DNA of 64,000 nt, from positions 1-64,000 of the forward strand of contig MU832037.1 of assembly GCA_029204225.1 (NCBI GenBank), given 5' to 3'. Position 1 is the stretch's first letter; every line of letters begins with the position of its first letter. Made by a program: the position numbers and the translations under genes. Source of the stretch: Diphasiastrum complanatum (Eukaryota > Streptophyta > Lycopodiopsida > Lycopodiales > Lycopodiaceae). Under the pieces are notes generated by a model. It saw only the letters and a list, made by a program, of their open reading frames with translations, had not been told where the DNA came from and ran no database searches. Shown one piece after another: positions 10,905-20,652 of the stretch.

Positions 10905-12233
10905 TCAAAAATGTCGATCTACCATGTAGTGTTGTTTTTCCGTGCGAACTACTATCCAAAAATCAAATTCCAACAACAGAAGGAGCCATCTGGTGATTCT
11001 CCCGGTGTTGCAAGTTTTATTAACGAGATATAGCAAGAGTTGATGGTCCGTATAAAAAGCAAAATGTGTGGCCATCAAATAGTGTCGAAACTTCTTAACC
11101 GCATAGATCATTGTCAGTGCTTCCCGCTCTGGAGTTGAATAATTCATTTCAATATCACTGAGCTATCGGATTGGAAAATCCTTTTTGTGCTCACCTGGCT
11201 GGGTTAAGATTGCTCTAACTGCATACTTCGATGCGTCCGTATGCACGTGGAACTCAATGGACCAATTGGGTGGTCATAAGATTGGTGCTGAGACCAATGC
11301 ATCCTTAATCTTTTGGAAAGCCTTTAGAGCCTCCTCATTCCAATGTGGATCCGTTGTGAGCTTGTAAATTGGTCTGGCTAACTCTGCAAAATCAAGAATG
11401 AAGATCCTATAATAGTTAGCATGACCCATGAAAATGTAGACCTCGTAGATCGTTCCCGGTGGTGGTAGATCAATAATGATCCTAATATTTGATAGATTTG
11501 TGGTGATCCCGTGTCTTGACACTATATGGCCGAGTATCAAGCCATGTGTCACCCAGAATTGACATTTTTCTGGATTCAGGGAGATCCAGTATTCGCAGCA
11601 TTTTTGTAGCACCTTTTCCAAATTGGATAAGTGTTCTGAATCTGGTCCATGCACGAACAGATCGTCCAAGAAAATTTTCAAAATTTTTTGTAGATAATCT
11701 TTGAATGCCGTCTACATGACTCATTGAAAAGTGCTTGGGGCATTGCAAAGTCCGAATGGCATCACTTTATAGGCATAAGTTTCCCATTCTGTGGCAAATG
11801 CTGTCTTGTGCTGGTCCTGGGGGGCTATTTTCACCTGGTTGTAGCCGTTGAAGCCGTCCAGAAAATTGTAGGCTTCGTCGCCAGCTACTCTATCGAGGAC
11901 ACTTTCCGTAAATGGTAAAGAAAAATGGTCCTTTTTGGTGACTGCATTAAGCGCCTTCAGATTCACACAGATCCATATTTTGCCATTCTTCTTGGATATT
12001 ATAACTATCAGCAATACCCATTCCATGTGCTCAATCTTGTAAATGAAATTTGCATCCATAAGCTTCTGCAACTCTTGCTTGATCAGTTCTGTATAATTCG
12101 GGTTGCAGTGGTAGCAACGGCTTACCTCGGAGACTCCTTCGTCCACCAAAGGTATAGTGTGTTGGACTAGTGTTGGCGGAATGCCTAGATCACTATAGCT
12201 CCAGGCAAAACAATCTTTATATTCCACCAACAA
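10905..12233 (-). pseudogene. Gypsy reverse transcriptase and RNase H, decayed
   Basis: It begins with the pre-RT stretch (YKDCFAWSYSDL, HTIPLVDEGV). RT motifs follow: RKNGK-like KKNGKIWICVNLKALN, FLDGFNGYNQ, FATEWETYAYKVMPFGL and the catalytic FLDD at about 11.67 kb. The RNase H part at 11147-10905 includes YSTPEREALTMIYAVKKFRHYL and FYTDHQ. Two in-frame stops interrupt it near 11,715. RT and RNase H copy genomic RNA into cDNA in the particle. The catalytic residues visible are FLDD and the FYTDH Asp. Confidence 0.9.
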
Positions 12234-12508
12234 GGATCATAGTCTCTTGAACTTCGTGGGTGTTAACTGCTCTCCCACATGCACTATCCTTTCTTCTTCC
12301 CCTGGTTCCGCAAGATTCATTGGTTGTGTTCACGCAGGTCCCTCAAAGACTTGTTCCGCTAGTGCCTGACTTTGATCAAGTTCTCGTTGGGCTTGCGACA
12401 TCATGATGACCACATCGTCCAATGTATAGTTCTTGAAAGTATCAGACATCTCGTGAACTGGAGCTCGTCAAGATTCCTCTTTCAGCATATTGATCTTGGC
12501 TCGACTGG

Positions 12509-13051
12509 TTATTTTTTAATTTTCCCCGCTAGAACTGCTGGTTGCTGTATGGCAATGAGGTTAAGAGGTGCACTGGTTCCAGGTTTAAATGGACAATTCT
12601 TGAAACAGTGTCCATAACCGCAATCCTGGCAGGAGGTTGTATATTGTCCCTTGTAGGGACATTTTGCAATTTTGTGTCTCTCACCACATCCGTAGCAGCC
12701 GTAATTTCTTCCACCTTGACGTTGAGTTTGAGCTGCATAGGCCAAAACATATTCATTTATGGCAGGATCCATAAATGGTTCATCTGGTCCGTACCACTTC
12801 TGTTGCTCAGGTTGAGGTGGCATTTGCATTTCTTGTTCCACCGTTGTCAGGTTTACATTGTCCACTTGTTGATTGGTTGGCCCTGGTGGAGCAGGTAAGG
12901 AAATGCGTTCTGGTTTGATTGGGTGCGCCGTACCTTGGTGCCGCGTTAGGTGTCCCTTGATGATAAGGATAAGAAGTCTGATAAGGACTTCTCTTCTATC
13001 AAACAACCTTGGGGTTAAACAGGCAAAATGTCGTATCGTGCAATGTTGCAT
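12509..13051 (-). pseudogene. Gag C-terminal zinc-knuckle region
   Basis: There are two Cys-His motifs of form C-X2-C-X3-H-X4-C (CYGCGERHKIAKC and CQDCGYGHCFKNC) after a Gln/Pro-rich linker. They probably act as nucleocapsid RNA-binding fingers. Downstream, between 12,509 and the RT start, there are only about 90 codons with stops and no DTG/DGG protease motif. The related gypsy at 57.6-58.0 kb has a recognisable protease at that point. Confidence 0.75.
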
Positions 13052-13262
13052 TGCATAGATGGCAGAATCTATGTGTCAATCTCAGATTTTGCTTTAGGAC
13101 TGGACACTCATTTGATGTATGATTTTGCATGCATATCGAACACCATACATTTTCTCGTCGAGGATACTAGAGTTGGTTTGGTTCCGGTTGATGTGGAGTT
13201 ACTGCTATAGTTCCTTGTAAGGCCTTCAGTTTCTGGTCAAACTGCACCGTAAGTTGCTCCAT

Positions 13263-13862
13263 CTACTGTTTGTGTAATTTTGTCATTTGCTCCAACAGCA
13301 GTTCTGTGGATAGAGTGGATGCGTTTGATGATGATGATGCAATCGAAGGAGTAGGAGTGTGGGTGGAAGGATATTCGTCGTCAGATCCCTCATCCTCTTC
13401 CTTGATGGCATCTTCCATAGCTTCTTGTAGAGTAGCATACTGCTCCCGTCGTTTCAGTTCTCTTATGATGCTTCGTGGTAATCTGACTAGGAACCACATG
13501 ATCACCGCATGATTGGGAGTCAGGGCTGCACTGCACTCGGATCGTAGATGTTTGACCCGTTCAATATAGTCCCGGACCCTTTCTCGTTTTCCCATCTTGA
13601 CTTTGCTCAACAGGAGAAACGAGTCTTCCAAGAACTTCCTTGGCTTAAAGCGCGTAATGAGAGCCTCTTTAAAAGCTTCCCAGATGAATTTCTCTTCCTC
13701 TGACAGGTTAAAAAACCAATCCTGAGCCACTGCAAGTAAGGACATAGAGAATAGCATCAGCTTCTCTGCAAGTGTCTGTTTGCCGTAGATTTCACAAGCT
13801 TGCTCGTAGATCTGGAGGAGTCGGATGGGATCTGATAATCCATTGTATTTTGGTATCTCCAT
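13263..13862 (-). CDS. gag: Gypsy Gag (retrotransposon gag domain)
   Basis: A 199-codon open frame with the plant gypsy gag (PF03732-type) core: YNGLSDPIRLLQIYEQACEI, then AQDWFFNLSEEEKFIWEAF, then FKPRKFLEDSF and an RVRDYIERVKHLRSEC block. It would form the virus-like particle. The C-terminus is acidic (EEDEGSDDEYPS), then Ser/Thr-rich. The true start may lie upstream, since Gag-like sequence continues toward 14.0 kb across a stop. The start at 13862 is simply the first Met of the intact frame. Confidence 0.75.
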   Translation of the reverse strand: MEIPKYNGLSDPIRLLQIYEQACEIYGKQTLAEKLMLFSMSLLAVAQDWFFNLSEEEKFIWEAFKEALITRFKPRKFLEDSFLLLSKVKMGKRERVRDYIERVKHLRSECSAALTPNHAVIMWFLVRLPRSIIRELKRREQYATLQEAMEDAIKEEDEGSDDEYPSTHTPTPSIASSSSNASTLSTELLLEQMTKLHKQ

Positions 13863-15321
13863 CTACGGTGCTCTCCGAACTGCATGCAAGGGTGCGACAG
13901 GTACGGGTTGGCCCATTGGATCCATTGGTGCTGGTTCCGATTCTGCCTCTTGTTGCACAGTTGTTGATTTGGGAAGGTGTGGTGTCTAATTTGCTATCCT
14001 TCGTGCTATTGATCATCCCAATCTCATATTCATCCGATGGTGGATTCCAAAGTGATTGGATCTTGCTTATACAGTAGGATGCAGTCTGGATCTTCGAGGA
14101 TCTAATCGATCTGATCGGCCGGAATGAATTTTAGGCCTTTTACGGTGGTTTTTCCTTGATAACTTTTTACTCCTTGCACTGATTGACCTGAGATTTTGAC
14201 ACTAGCTGGATCTGATGCATATCTTTCACTGATCCGATCTACGAGGGTTTTTGTGTGCGAGGGTTGGCTGTGCGAGGGTTTTTTAGCTATTTTTGAAGGT
14301 AAAAAACTTGATATCTTTTAGGTCTCTAGAAAGTAACTCTTGCAAGCTTTACAGTAGCTGGATTTGGGTCAGATCTCACTATAGAATTCTCTGCAAGAGT
14401 TAACTCTCGTAAGAAGTGAAAATTTCACTGTCTGTGAGGGTTCAAAATCACTTTTTGTGCTTGATCTTCACCATATCTTCATACTAACTCTCGCAGGCTT
14501 CATCACTGATGTAATTTGACATTTTGAATCGATTAAGAGGGTCTGCGAGAGTTCTTATTAGAAAGATTTGTTGGATCTCACTTTTTAGTGATTTTTTAGA
14601 ACTTAAATCCAATTTTTTGCTCACTGAAATCAAACTAACTCTCGTAAGCTCTTCTGTGTCCTGGTCTCACTAAGATGGAACTTTCGAATCCTCTACGAGA
14701 GTTCTTGACCACTGGAAATGAAAATTTCACTATCTGTGAGGGTTCACTGGTACTTTCCCGTCTTTTTTTTTCACTGAAAACTCTTGCACAGGCACTTATA
14801 CATCAAACTAACTCTCGCAAGCTTCTCTGTGTCCTGGTCTCACTAAGATGGAACTTCAAAGGGCTCTGTGAGAGTTCTTATGAAGATTTGAATTTTTTTG
14901 GATTTTTTCAAGGTTTTTTTGAATTTTTTATGATTTTTCTCTGATTTTTACAATCTGCTTGGGACTAACTCTTGCAGGCTTCTATGCAGGTCTAGGACAG
15001 TACTATGGAGCTGCTGCCAGTCATGCAAGGGTTTATTCCCACTGATTCTAGAGATATAAAAATCTGATGAGTTTTTTGGCTCTTTTTCCCTCCAAAATAC
15101 AGATTGGTGTGTTTTTTGAGTTTTTTCGATGATTGGTTTGGGTTTCAAGCCCTTAGAGGTTGTTCAGGGCCTCCTCTACGCTCTCACACCTCCGCTAGCT
15201 ATGAATAGTCCAAACACAAAAAAATATAGAAAACTAACTCTAAACTCCCAAAAATCTACCTAAACTATTCTAAAAAGCAAGGAAATAGCTAAAATGCAAC
15301 TAAACTAGTTAGTGGAAACCT
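13863..15321 (-). repeat. Leader of the Athila-like element, rich in one repeated word
   Basis: This is the untranslated region between the primer site and gag. From 14.24 to 14.98 kb the word GCGAGAGTT (context CTGCGAGAGTTC) and its reverse complement AACTCTCGC (context ACTAACTCTCGCAAGCTTC) alternate more than a dozen times, for example near 14260, 14272, 14338, 14392, 14400, 14490, 14541, 14637, 14695, 14808, 14866 and 14967. Adjacent sense and antisense copies could pair to form stems in the genomic RNA. Confidence 0.8.
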
Positions 15322-15340
15322 ATCCCCGGCAACGGCGCCA
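15322..15340 (-). other. Primer binding site, tRNA-Asp type
   Basis: The plus strand reads ATCCCCGGCAACGGCGCCA, identical to the 3' end of plant tRNA-Asp(GUC) plus CCA as I recall it. The element RNA (minus sense) is therefore complementary to the tRNA 3' end. It lies one base from the LTR. tRNA-Asp priming is typical of Athila-group elements. Confidence 0.9.
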
Positions 15341-15341
15341 C

Positions 15342-16146
15342 TGCGGGGTCGAAGATCTCTCGTAGTATAGCCCTTCCGCCTGTCAACAAAAGTTAGATCA
15401 CTGGATAGGTGCCTAACTATGCATAGATGCTACTTTTAGTTAATTTCCTACTTTCTCCCTTAACTCTACTCACCACTATACTACTCCTCTTTAACTCTAC
15501 TCCTCTACACCTACATTCATCATAGTTTTGGTTGAAGAAAAGGAATGGAGAAGAAGAGATTGAGAAGGGAAGAGAAAGAGAGAGATAGAGAGTGAGGGTA
15601 GAGGTTAGCTCAAATCCTCCTTATGCTTGCACTATGGCAAACAATAAACATGGAAATAGAAAGCAATGGAAAACACAATCAAGAGCAATAACAAGTAGTG
15701 AATAGCAAATGAGGATGCTTCTATTCCAAAAATGGTAGAGTTTCCTCCTTCTCATTAAGCATGGAAATAGTGTATAAATGGTGCCTTTTTATAAAATGGG
15801 GAAGGCCCTTGCCCCTCAATCTTATTGGCTCATATTCACAATGATCCTATCCATTCATCTTGGTCCCAACTTGATCCAAGGGTCCACAAAAAGTACATTA
15901 GAAATCACAAGATTCATGTGAGTCCCAATTTGGACCCAACTCTAAAAAGTGATCTCTTAGTTTAAAAATGACATTGGGCTTCTAGTTTTATTTTAATTAC
16001 AAGGCCCAAGTCAAGTTTATTTTACTTACAACTTCAATTGCGTGCTCATTGGGCCATGGGCTTATACACACAGGATGTCGTGCCCTCGCAACACATTTTA
16101 TTGGAGGATGTTATTTATTTACACTTTGTTGGGAATACCCCCAACA
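15342..16146 (-). repeat. 5' LTR of the Athila-like element (805 bp)
   Basis: It runs from TGCGGGGTCG (U5 end) to CCCCCAACA (U3 end) on the plus strand. The first 45 bases hold GTAGTATAG and CCGCCTGTCA, both identical to parts of plant tRNA-Asp(GUC), in the same strand sense as the tRNA-like primer-site sequence beside it. Confidence 0.9.
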
Positions 16147-16151
16147 TAGTC
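16147..16151. repeat. Target site duplication TAGTC, right copy
   Basis: It exactly matches 6189-6193 on the other side of the element. Confidence 0.9.
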
Positions 16152-16210
16152 TTATGTTTAGATCTAAATATATATGAAAAATTGAAAGCATCTTAAAATT
16201 TTATACTAAC

Positions 16211-17029
16211 CATGTAATGAGTGATATGATCTTCTCCCCATGCTTTTGATACTGCATTAAGAAACTCTACACAAGTCCTTTGGACAACTTTCTTATCAAT
16301 ATCAAAGTATTTTTATTTTCTTAAAATAGCAATCATACTATCAAGCTTCTATCATACATCAACTTTTAGTACTTTGGTTTTGCCGTCTTTCTCGAAGTCC
16401 TGAGTGGCAACAATAATATCTGTCCAAACTAACTGTTGAATATTAGAAGCCTTACCAGTATGATTTGATAGGAAACGACGTGCTTTTGCTCCTCCTATGC
16501 CTGGCTTAGTTGGCATGTTCCCATTCTTTCCTAAAAGTCTTTATCTTTTTGAATTTTGACATGTCCCTTATGGAGTCCTGCTTTTGATAAAACATCTTCT
16601 AATCGAGAGAGAGCTTCATTTGCTGATGATGTTGGCTTAGTATTCCAAGCAAAAACTATATGAAGATAAATGATCTTTTCTATTAATCTAACATCTGCAT
16701 GAAGAGTGCAAACATGCACATTTTTCAAGGGGATAGGCAACACAGGCTTCCAGTTTGGATATGCATATTCTCTAGTAATTCTTGTACTCCTACTTACATC
16801 TTTTGCCATTTTCATGCAGTACAAACAAGGGTGATTTGATGTAGCACCATGAGAGACATTATACATACATTTCAATGTTTTCAAATCATCTGCTAAGTGC
16901 CATTCAACATTGAAGTCTCCAACTCCTGGAACATTGAGAAGTTCTCCATCCATATGGACCTTGATGATCCTAGGATAAGATGTCTGTAGTGGATTTCTTT
17001 CCTTGCCTAACCTGAATCCAAGTGAATGC
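16211..17029 (-). pseudogene. Exon A of a decayed gene of unknown family
   Basis: The minus strand encodes VHMDGELLNVPGVGDFNVEW, LADDLKTLKCMYNVSHGA, then CLYCMKMAKD, LPIPLKNVHVCTLHADVRL and, after a frameshift near 16,550, KARRFLSNHTGKASNIQQLV and more up to THYM at 16211. A GTTAGT donor follows. Cys pairs (C..C) and H-T-L-H spacing suggest a metal-binding, possibly transposase-like protein, but I cannot name the family. Exon B is at 6164-5960, beyond the Athila insertion. The upstream end is cut by the young copia at 17030 and, beyond it, by an older copia fragment. Confidence 0.5.
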
Positions 17030-17682
17030 TGTGAAAAACTCAGATCCAAAAGATGCTAAAGTTTCATAAAGATCTTGGCCATGGAAGTTATGCACATCTA
17101 GATTGAAAAAATGATAGAAATTGTGATGTTAAGCATACTAAACATCAACTAAACATCAAAATCTGATCATAAGCTTCCACAAACAGAAACTTGCTGTCCC
17201 TGTCCGTACTTCAGAGCCTACAACCTGCATTTCACACGTGTGAAGCCATAGCAACAAAGAAATCACAATTCTAGTGGCTAGAATGCAAGATATGAACAAA
17301 AAAGTGAGAGAGAAGAAGATGGACCTTCAAAGAGCATAACATTCATTCAATAGAATGAAAATGAGATGTGTACATACTCGTGGAGATGGCTATTTATAGC
17401 AGCCATAGTGCCTCTTGGCCACTTGTCTTATGATAGGCTAAAATTGGGGTCCAATAGGATTCACCCATATACCTAGAAATTTGGTCAAATAGGAATGCAC
17501 CAAATTATGAGCCAATAGAAGAGCTCCACACTCGACCTCCTCTAATTAATGTGACCTCAAAAGTAGTGTACACATACTTTGGGCCTCTACATACATGTAT
17601 GAACCTATCTCTAACTTTTATTTGGCCATAGGCCTACAAAATCTCAAGTTAGGAAAATACTACTAGTTGACAATTTTTCACA
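17030..17682 (-). repeat. 3' LTR of the young copia (653 bp)
   Basis: Bounded by TGTGAAAAAC and TTTTTCACA on the plus strand. TATA box CTATAAATAG on the minus strand near 17,389-17,398. Flank 17025-17029 is AATGC, one copy of the target duplication. Confidence 0.95.
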
Positions 17683-19999
17683 CTCCCTCTTCAACTAGTT
17701 TTAGCATAGATTTAGAAAGTACACCAAGACTTGTTCTATGCTTGAAAAATAAGTCCTTTCCCAATGCTTTGGTAAAGATATCAGCCACACATTCCTTTGA
17801 TGGGACATGTTCAAGCTTGATCTCTTTTGCCAACACTTGTTCTCTCACAAAATGGTAAGCCACCTCGATATGTTTGCTCCTTGCATGGAAAACCGGATTG
17901 CTTGCTAGACTTTGGGCTGAAAGGTTGTCACAAAAGATGATTGGACTCTCTGAAAAATCCAGCAAATGAAGCTCCATAATCATCCTCTTGATCCACACCA
18001 TCTCCTTTGTGCATGATGTCAAAGCTTTGTACTCGGCCTCACTAGAAGAAAGTGATATAGTTGCTTGTTTCTTCGACATCCATGAGATAGCTCCATCACC
18101 TATGAAAATAGCATGTGCATTTATGGATTTTCTATCCATAAGGTCTCCTGCAAAATCTGAATCTGAAAAACCAAATAAGTTAGGTGATGAGCCTCTATAA
18201 ACAATGCCAAAATCTTTTGTTCCCGAGATGTATCTCAAGATCCTCTTTCCTAGTTTCCAATGTTCTATGCTAGGATCTTGCATGAATTGGCTTAATCTAC
18301 CAACACAATAAGATAAATCAGGTCTTGTGATGGTTAGATATATAAGAGAACCTATTAGCTTCCTATAGAGAGTAATGTCCTCGAAGGATCTTTCATTACC
18401 TCTTATAGTTAGCTTTACATGTGATTCCATAGGTGTATCAATAGGATTTGCATCTACCATATGAAATCTATTGAGAATAGAAATAGCATACTTCTCTTGT
18501 GAAATAAAAGTGATTTGAGAAGTTCTAATTACTTCTATTCCTAAGATATAGCTCAAAAGACCAAGATCATGCACTTCAAATTTCTTTTTTAGTGCTTTCT
18601 TGATATCTTCTATATCTTCCTTGTTCCCTCCACTTAAAATAATGTCATCCACATAAATTAGAAGGATTGTAACATCATTAGCACTAATTCTAAAGTAAAG
18701 TGAATGATCATACTCACTCATAGTGAAGTTTTGAGAAAGTAGAAAAGAGTTAAGCCTAGCATACCAACTCCTTGGTGCTTGCTTAAGACCATACAAACTT
18801 TTTTGTAGAAAACACACATGATTAGGCTTGCTATGAGAAACATAGCTCTCGGGTTGCTCCATGTAGACTTCCTCTTCAAGATCACCATTCAAGAAAGCAT
18901 TAGAAATGTCTAATTGCCAAAGATCCCATCCATAAAGAGTTGCAAGGGAAATGATTACTCTTATGCTCACCATCTTTGCCACGGGTGCAAAGGTTTCCTC
19001 ATAGTCAATGCCATGCTCTTGAGCATAACCTTTAGCCACCAACCTTGCCTTCAACTTGTTGATAGATCCATCTTGATTTGTCTTTACCTTGAAGATCCAT
19101 TTGCATCCAATTGCACTTTTGCCCTTTGGAAGCTCCACCAATCTCCATGTGTTGTTCTTCATAAGTGCTTCAAACTCAAGATCCATTGCTTGGATCCATT
19201 CCTCTTCTTGCCTTGCTTCATCTACACATGAAGGTACATCAAAAGAAGTTAGGAAAGCATAGTTGGATCCATCCACCACTTGCTTACCTTTGCCATCATA
19301 AGTGAGCCTTGAGGGTTTCACTTTATGCCTTGGAGTTCTCCTTGGAATTTGACTTGAAGAGGCTTCTTCAACATCCACATCCAATGTGTCATCAACTCCA
19401 TTGTCATCAAGCACATTAGTTGCAACAACACCATCATCACTTGAAACAACTTTTGGAATGTTACCTTCATCAAAAATGACATCCCTACTTGTGAACACTT
19501 TCTTGATTGAAGGAACATAAATCCTATATGCTTTGCTTACTTTACTATAACCAACAAAAATGCCCTTTCTTGAAGATGGATCCTCCTTAGTTCTATCATC
19601 AAGAGTAATGTTGAAGTAGCAAATGCATCCAAAAGTTCTTAGAAACTTGACATTAGGCTTCGTACCAAACAAAGCTTCAAAAGGGGTTTTTCCTTCCAAT
19701 ACAACACTTGGCCATCTATTGCATAGGAAATTTGCACACAACAAAGCATCACTCCAAAAAGGTTTAGGAAGATTAGCATTCAATCTCATTGCCTTTGCAC
19801 TCTCACACAAGGTTCTATTCTTCCTCTCGGCCACTCCATTTTGTTGTGGTGTTCTTGGACATGTGTACTCCCTCTTGATCCCATGCTCATCGCAAAAGGC
19901 TTTGAATTTGTTAGAAATGTATTCACCACCATTGTCGCTCCTCAAGCATTTGATTTTGGTTGTAAATTGAGTCTCAATAGCAACTTTGAACTTGACAAA
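17678..19999 (-). pseudogene. Copia pol, 3' part: integrase end, reverse transcriptase, RNase H
   Basis: An uninterrupted frame of about 770 codons. Order: end of the integrase core (LRSDNGGEYISNKF, then PRTPQQNGVAERKNRT, holding the second Asp and the Glu); an acidic linker; RT with KWIFKVKTNQDGS, QLDISNAFLNGDL, YGLKQAPRSWY and the catalytic YVDD; then RNase H (FSDSDFAGD, SLSSSEAEYKAL, SKHIEVAYHF, ADIFTKAL). The stop lies just before the purine tract. It is continuous in sense with 20653-22286 and separated from it only by the nested solo LTR. The catalytic motifs are all present. Confidence 0.92.
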
Positions 20000-20652
20000 T
20001 GTGAAAAATTGTCAACTAGTAGTATTTTCCTAACTTGAGATTTTGTAGGCCTATGGCCAAATAAAAGTTAGAGATAGGTTCATACATGTATGTAGAGGCC
20101 CAAAGTATGTGTACACTACTTTTGAGGTCACATTAATTAGAGGAGGTCGAGTGTGGAGCTCTTCTATTGGCTCATAATTTGGTGCATTCCTATTTGACCA
20201 AATTTCTAGGTATATGGGTGAATCCTATTGGACCCCAATTTTAGCCTATCATAAGACAAGTGGCCAAGAGGCACTATGGCTGCTATAAATAGCCATCTCC
20301 ACGAGTATGTACACATCTCATTTTCATTCTATTGAATGAATGTTATGCTCTTTGAAGGTCCATCTTCTTCTCTCTCACTTTTTAGTTCATATCTTGCATT
20401 CTAGCCACTAGAATTGTGATTTCTTTGTTGCTATGGCTTCACACGTGTGAAATGCAGGTTGTAGGCTCTGAAGTACGGACAGGGACAGCAAGTTTCTGTT
20501 TGTGGAAGCTTATGATCAGATTTTGATGTTTAGTTGATGTTTAGTATGCTTAACATCACAATTTCTATCATTTTTTCAATCTAGATGTGCATAACTTCCA
20601 TGGCCAAGATCTTTATGAAACTTTAGCATCTTTTGGATCTGAGTTTTTCACA
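20000..20652 (+). mobile_element. Solo LTR of the same copia family, inserted opposite to its host
   Basis: The 653 bp from TGTGAAAAATT to GAGTTTTTCACA matches the element's LTRs in reverse orientation with at least one substitution. It is flanked by perfect ACAAA duplications (19995-19999 and 20653-20657). It has no internal sequence, so a full element inserted and was then reduced by LTR-LTR recombination. Confidence 0.95.

Larger units (their letters stand above)
6194..16146 (-). mobile_element. Complete Athila-like Ty3/gypsy retrotransposon
   Basis: This 9,953-bp element is in minus orientation with LTRs of 821 bp (6194-7014) and 805 bp (15342-16146) and a perfect TAGTC target duplication. 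In element sense the order is 5' LTR, tRNA-Asp primer site, 1.4-kb repeat-word leader, gag, RT-RNase H, integrase, a second word-rich spacer, ORF3 and 3' LTR. The LTRs differ by a 16-bp indel plus scattered substitutions, and the ORFs carry stops and frameshifts, so the copy is dead and of moderate age. The tRNA-Asp primer site, the gypsy pol order and a post-pol ORF are known traits of the Athila lineage. No protease signature (D-[ST/G]-G) is visible between the zinc knuckles and RT. Confidence 0.9.

Noticed and set aside
15351-15390. A tRNA-Asp gene or SINE head in the Athila LTR
   Set aside because: The D-arm and anticodon-arm matches are separated by the wrong spacings, the T-arm is missing inside the LTR, and no cloverleaf forms. 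It is part of U5.
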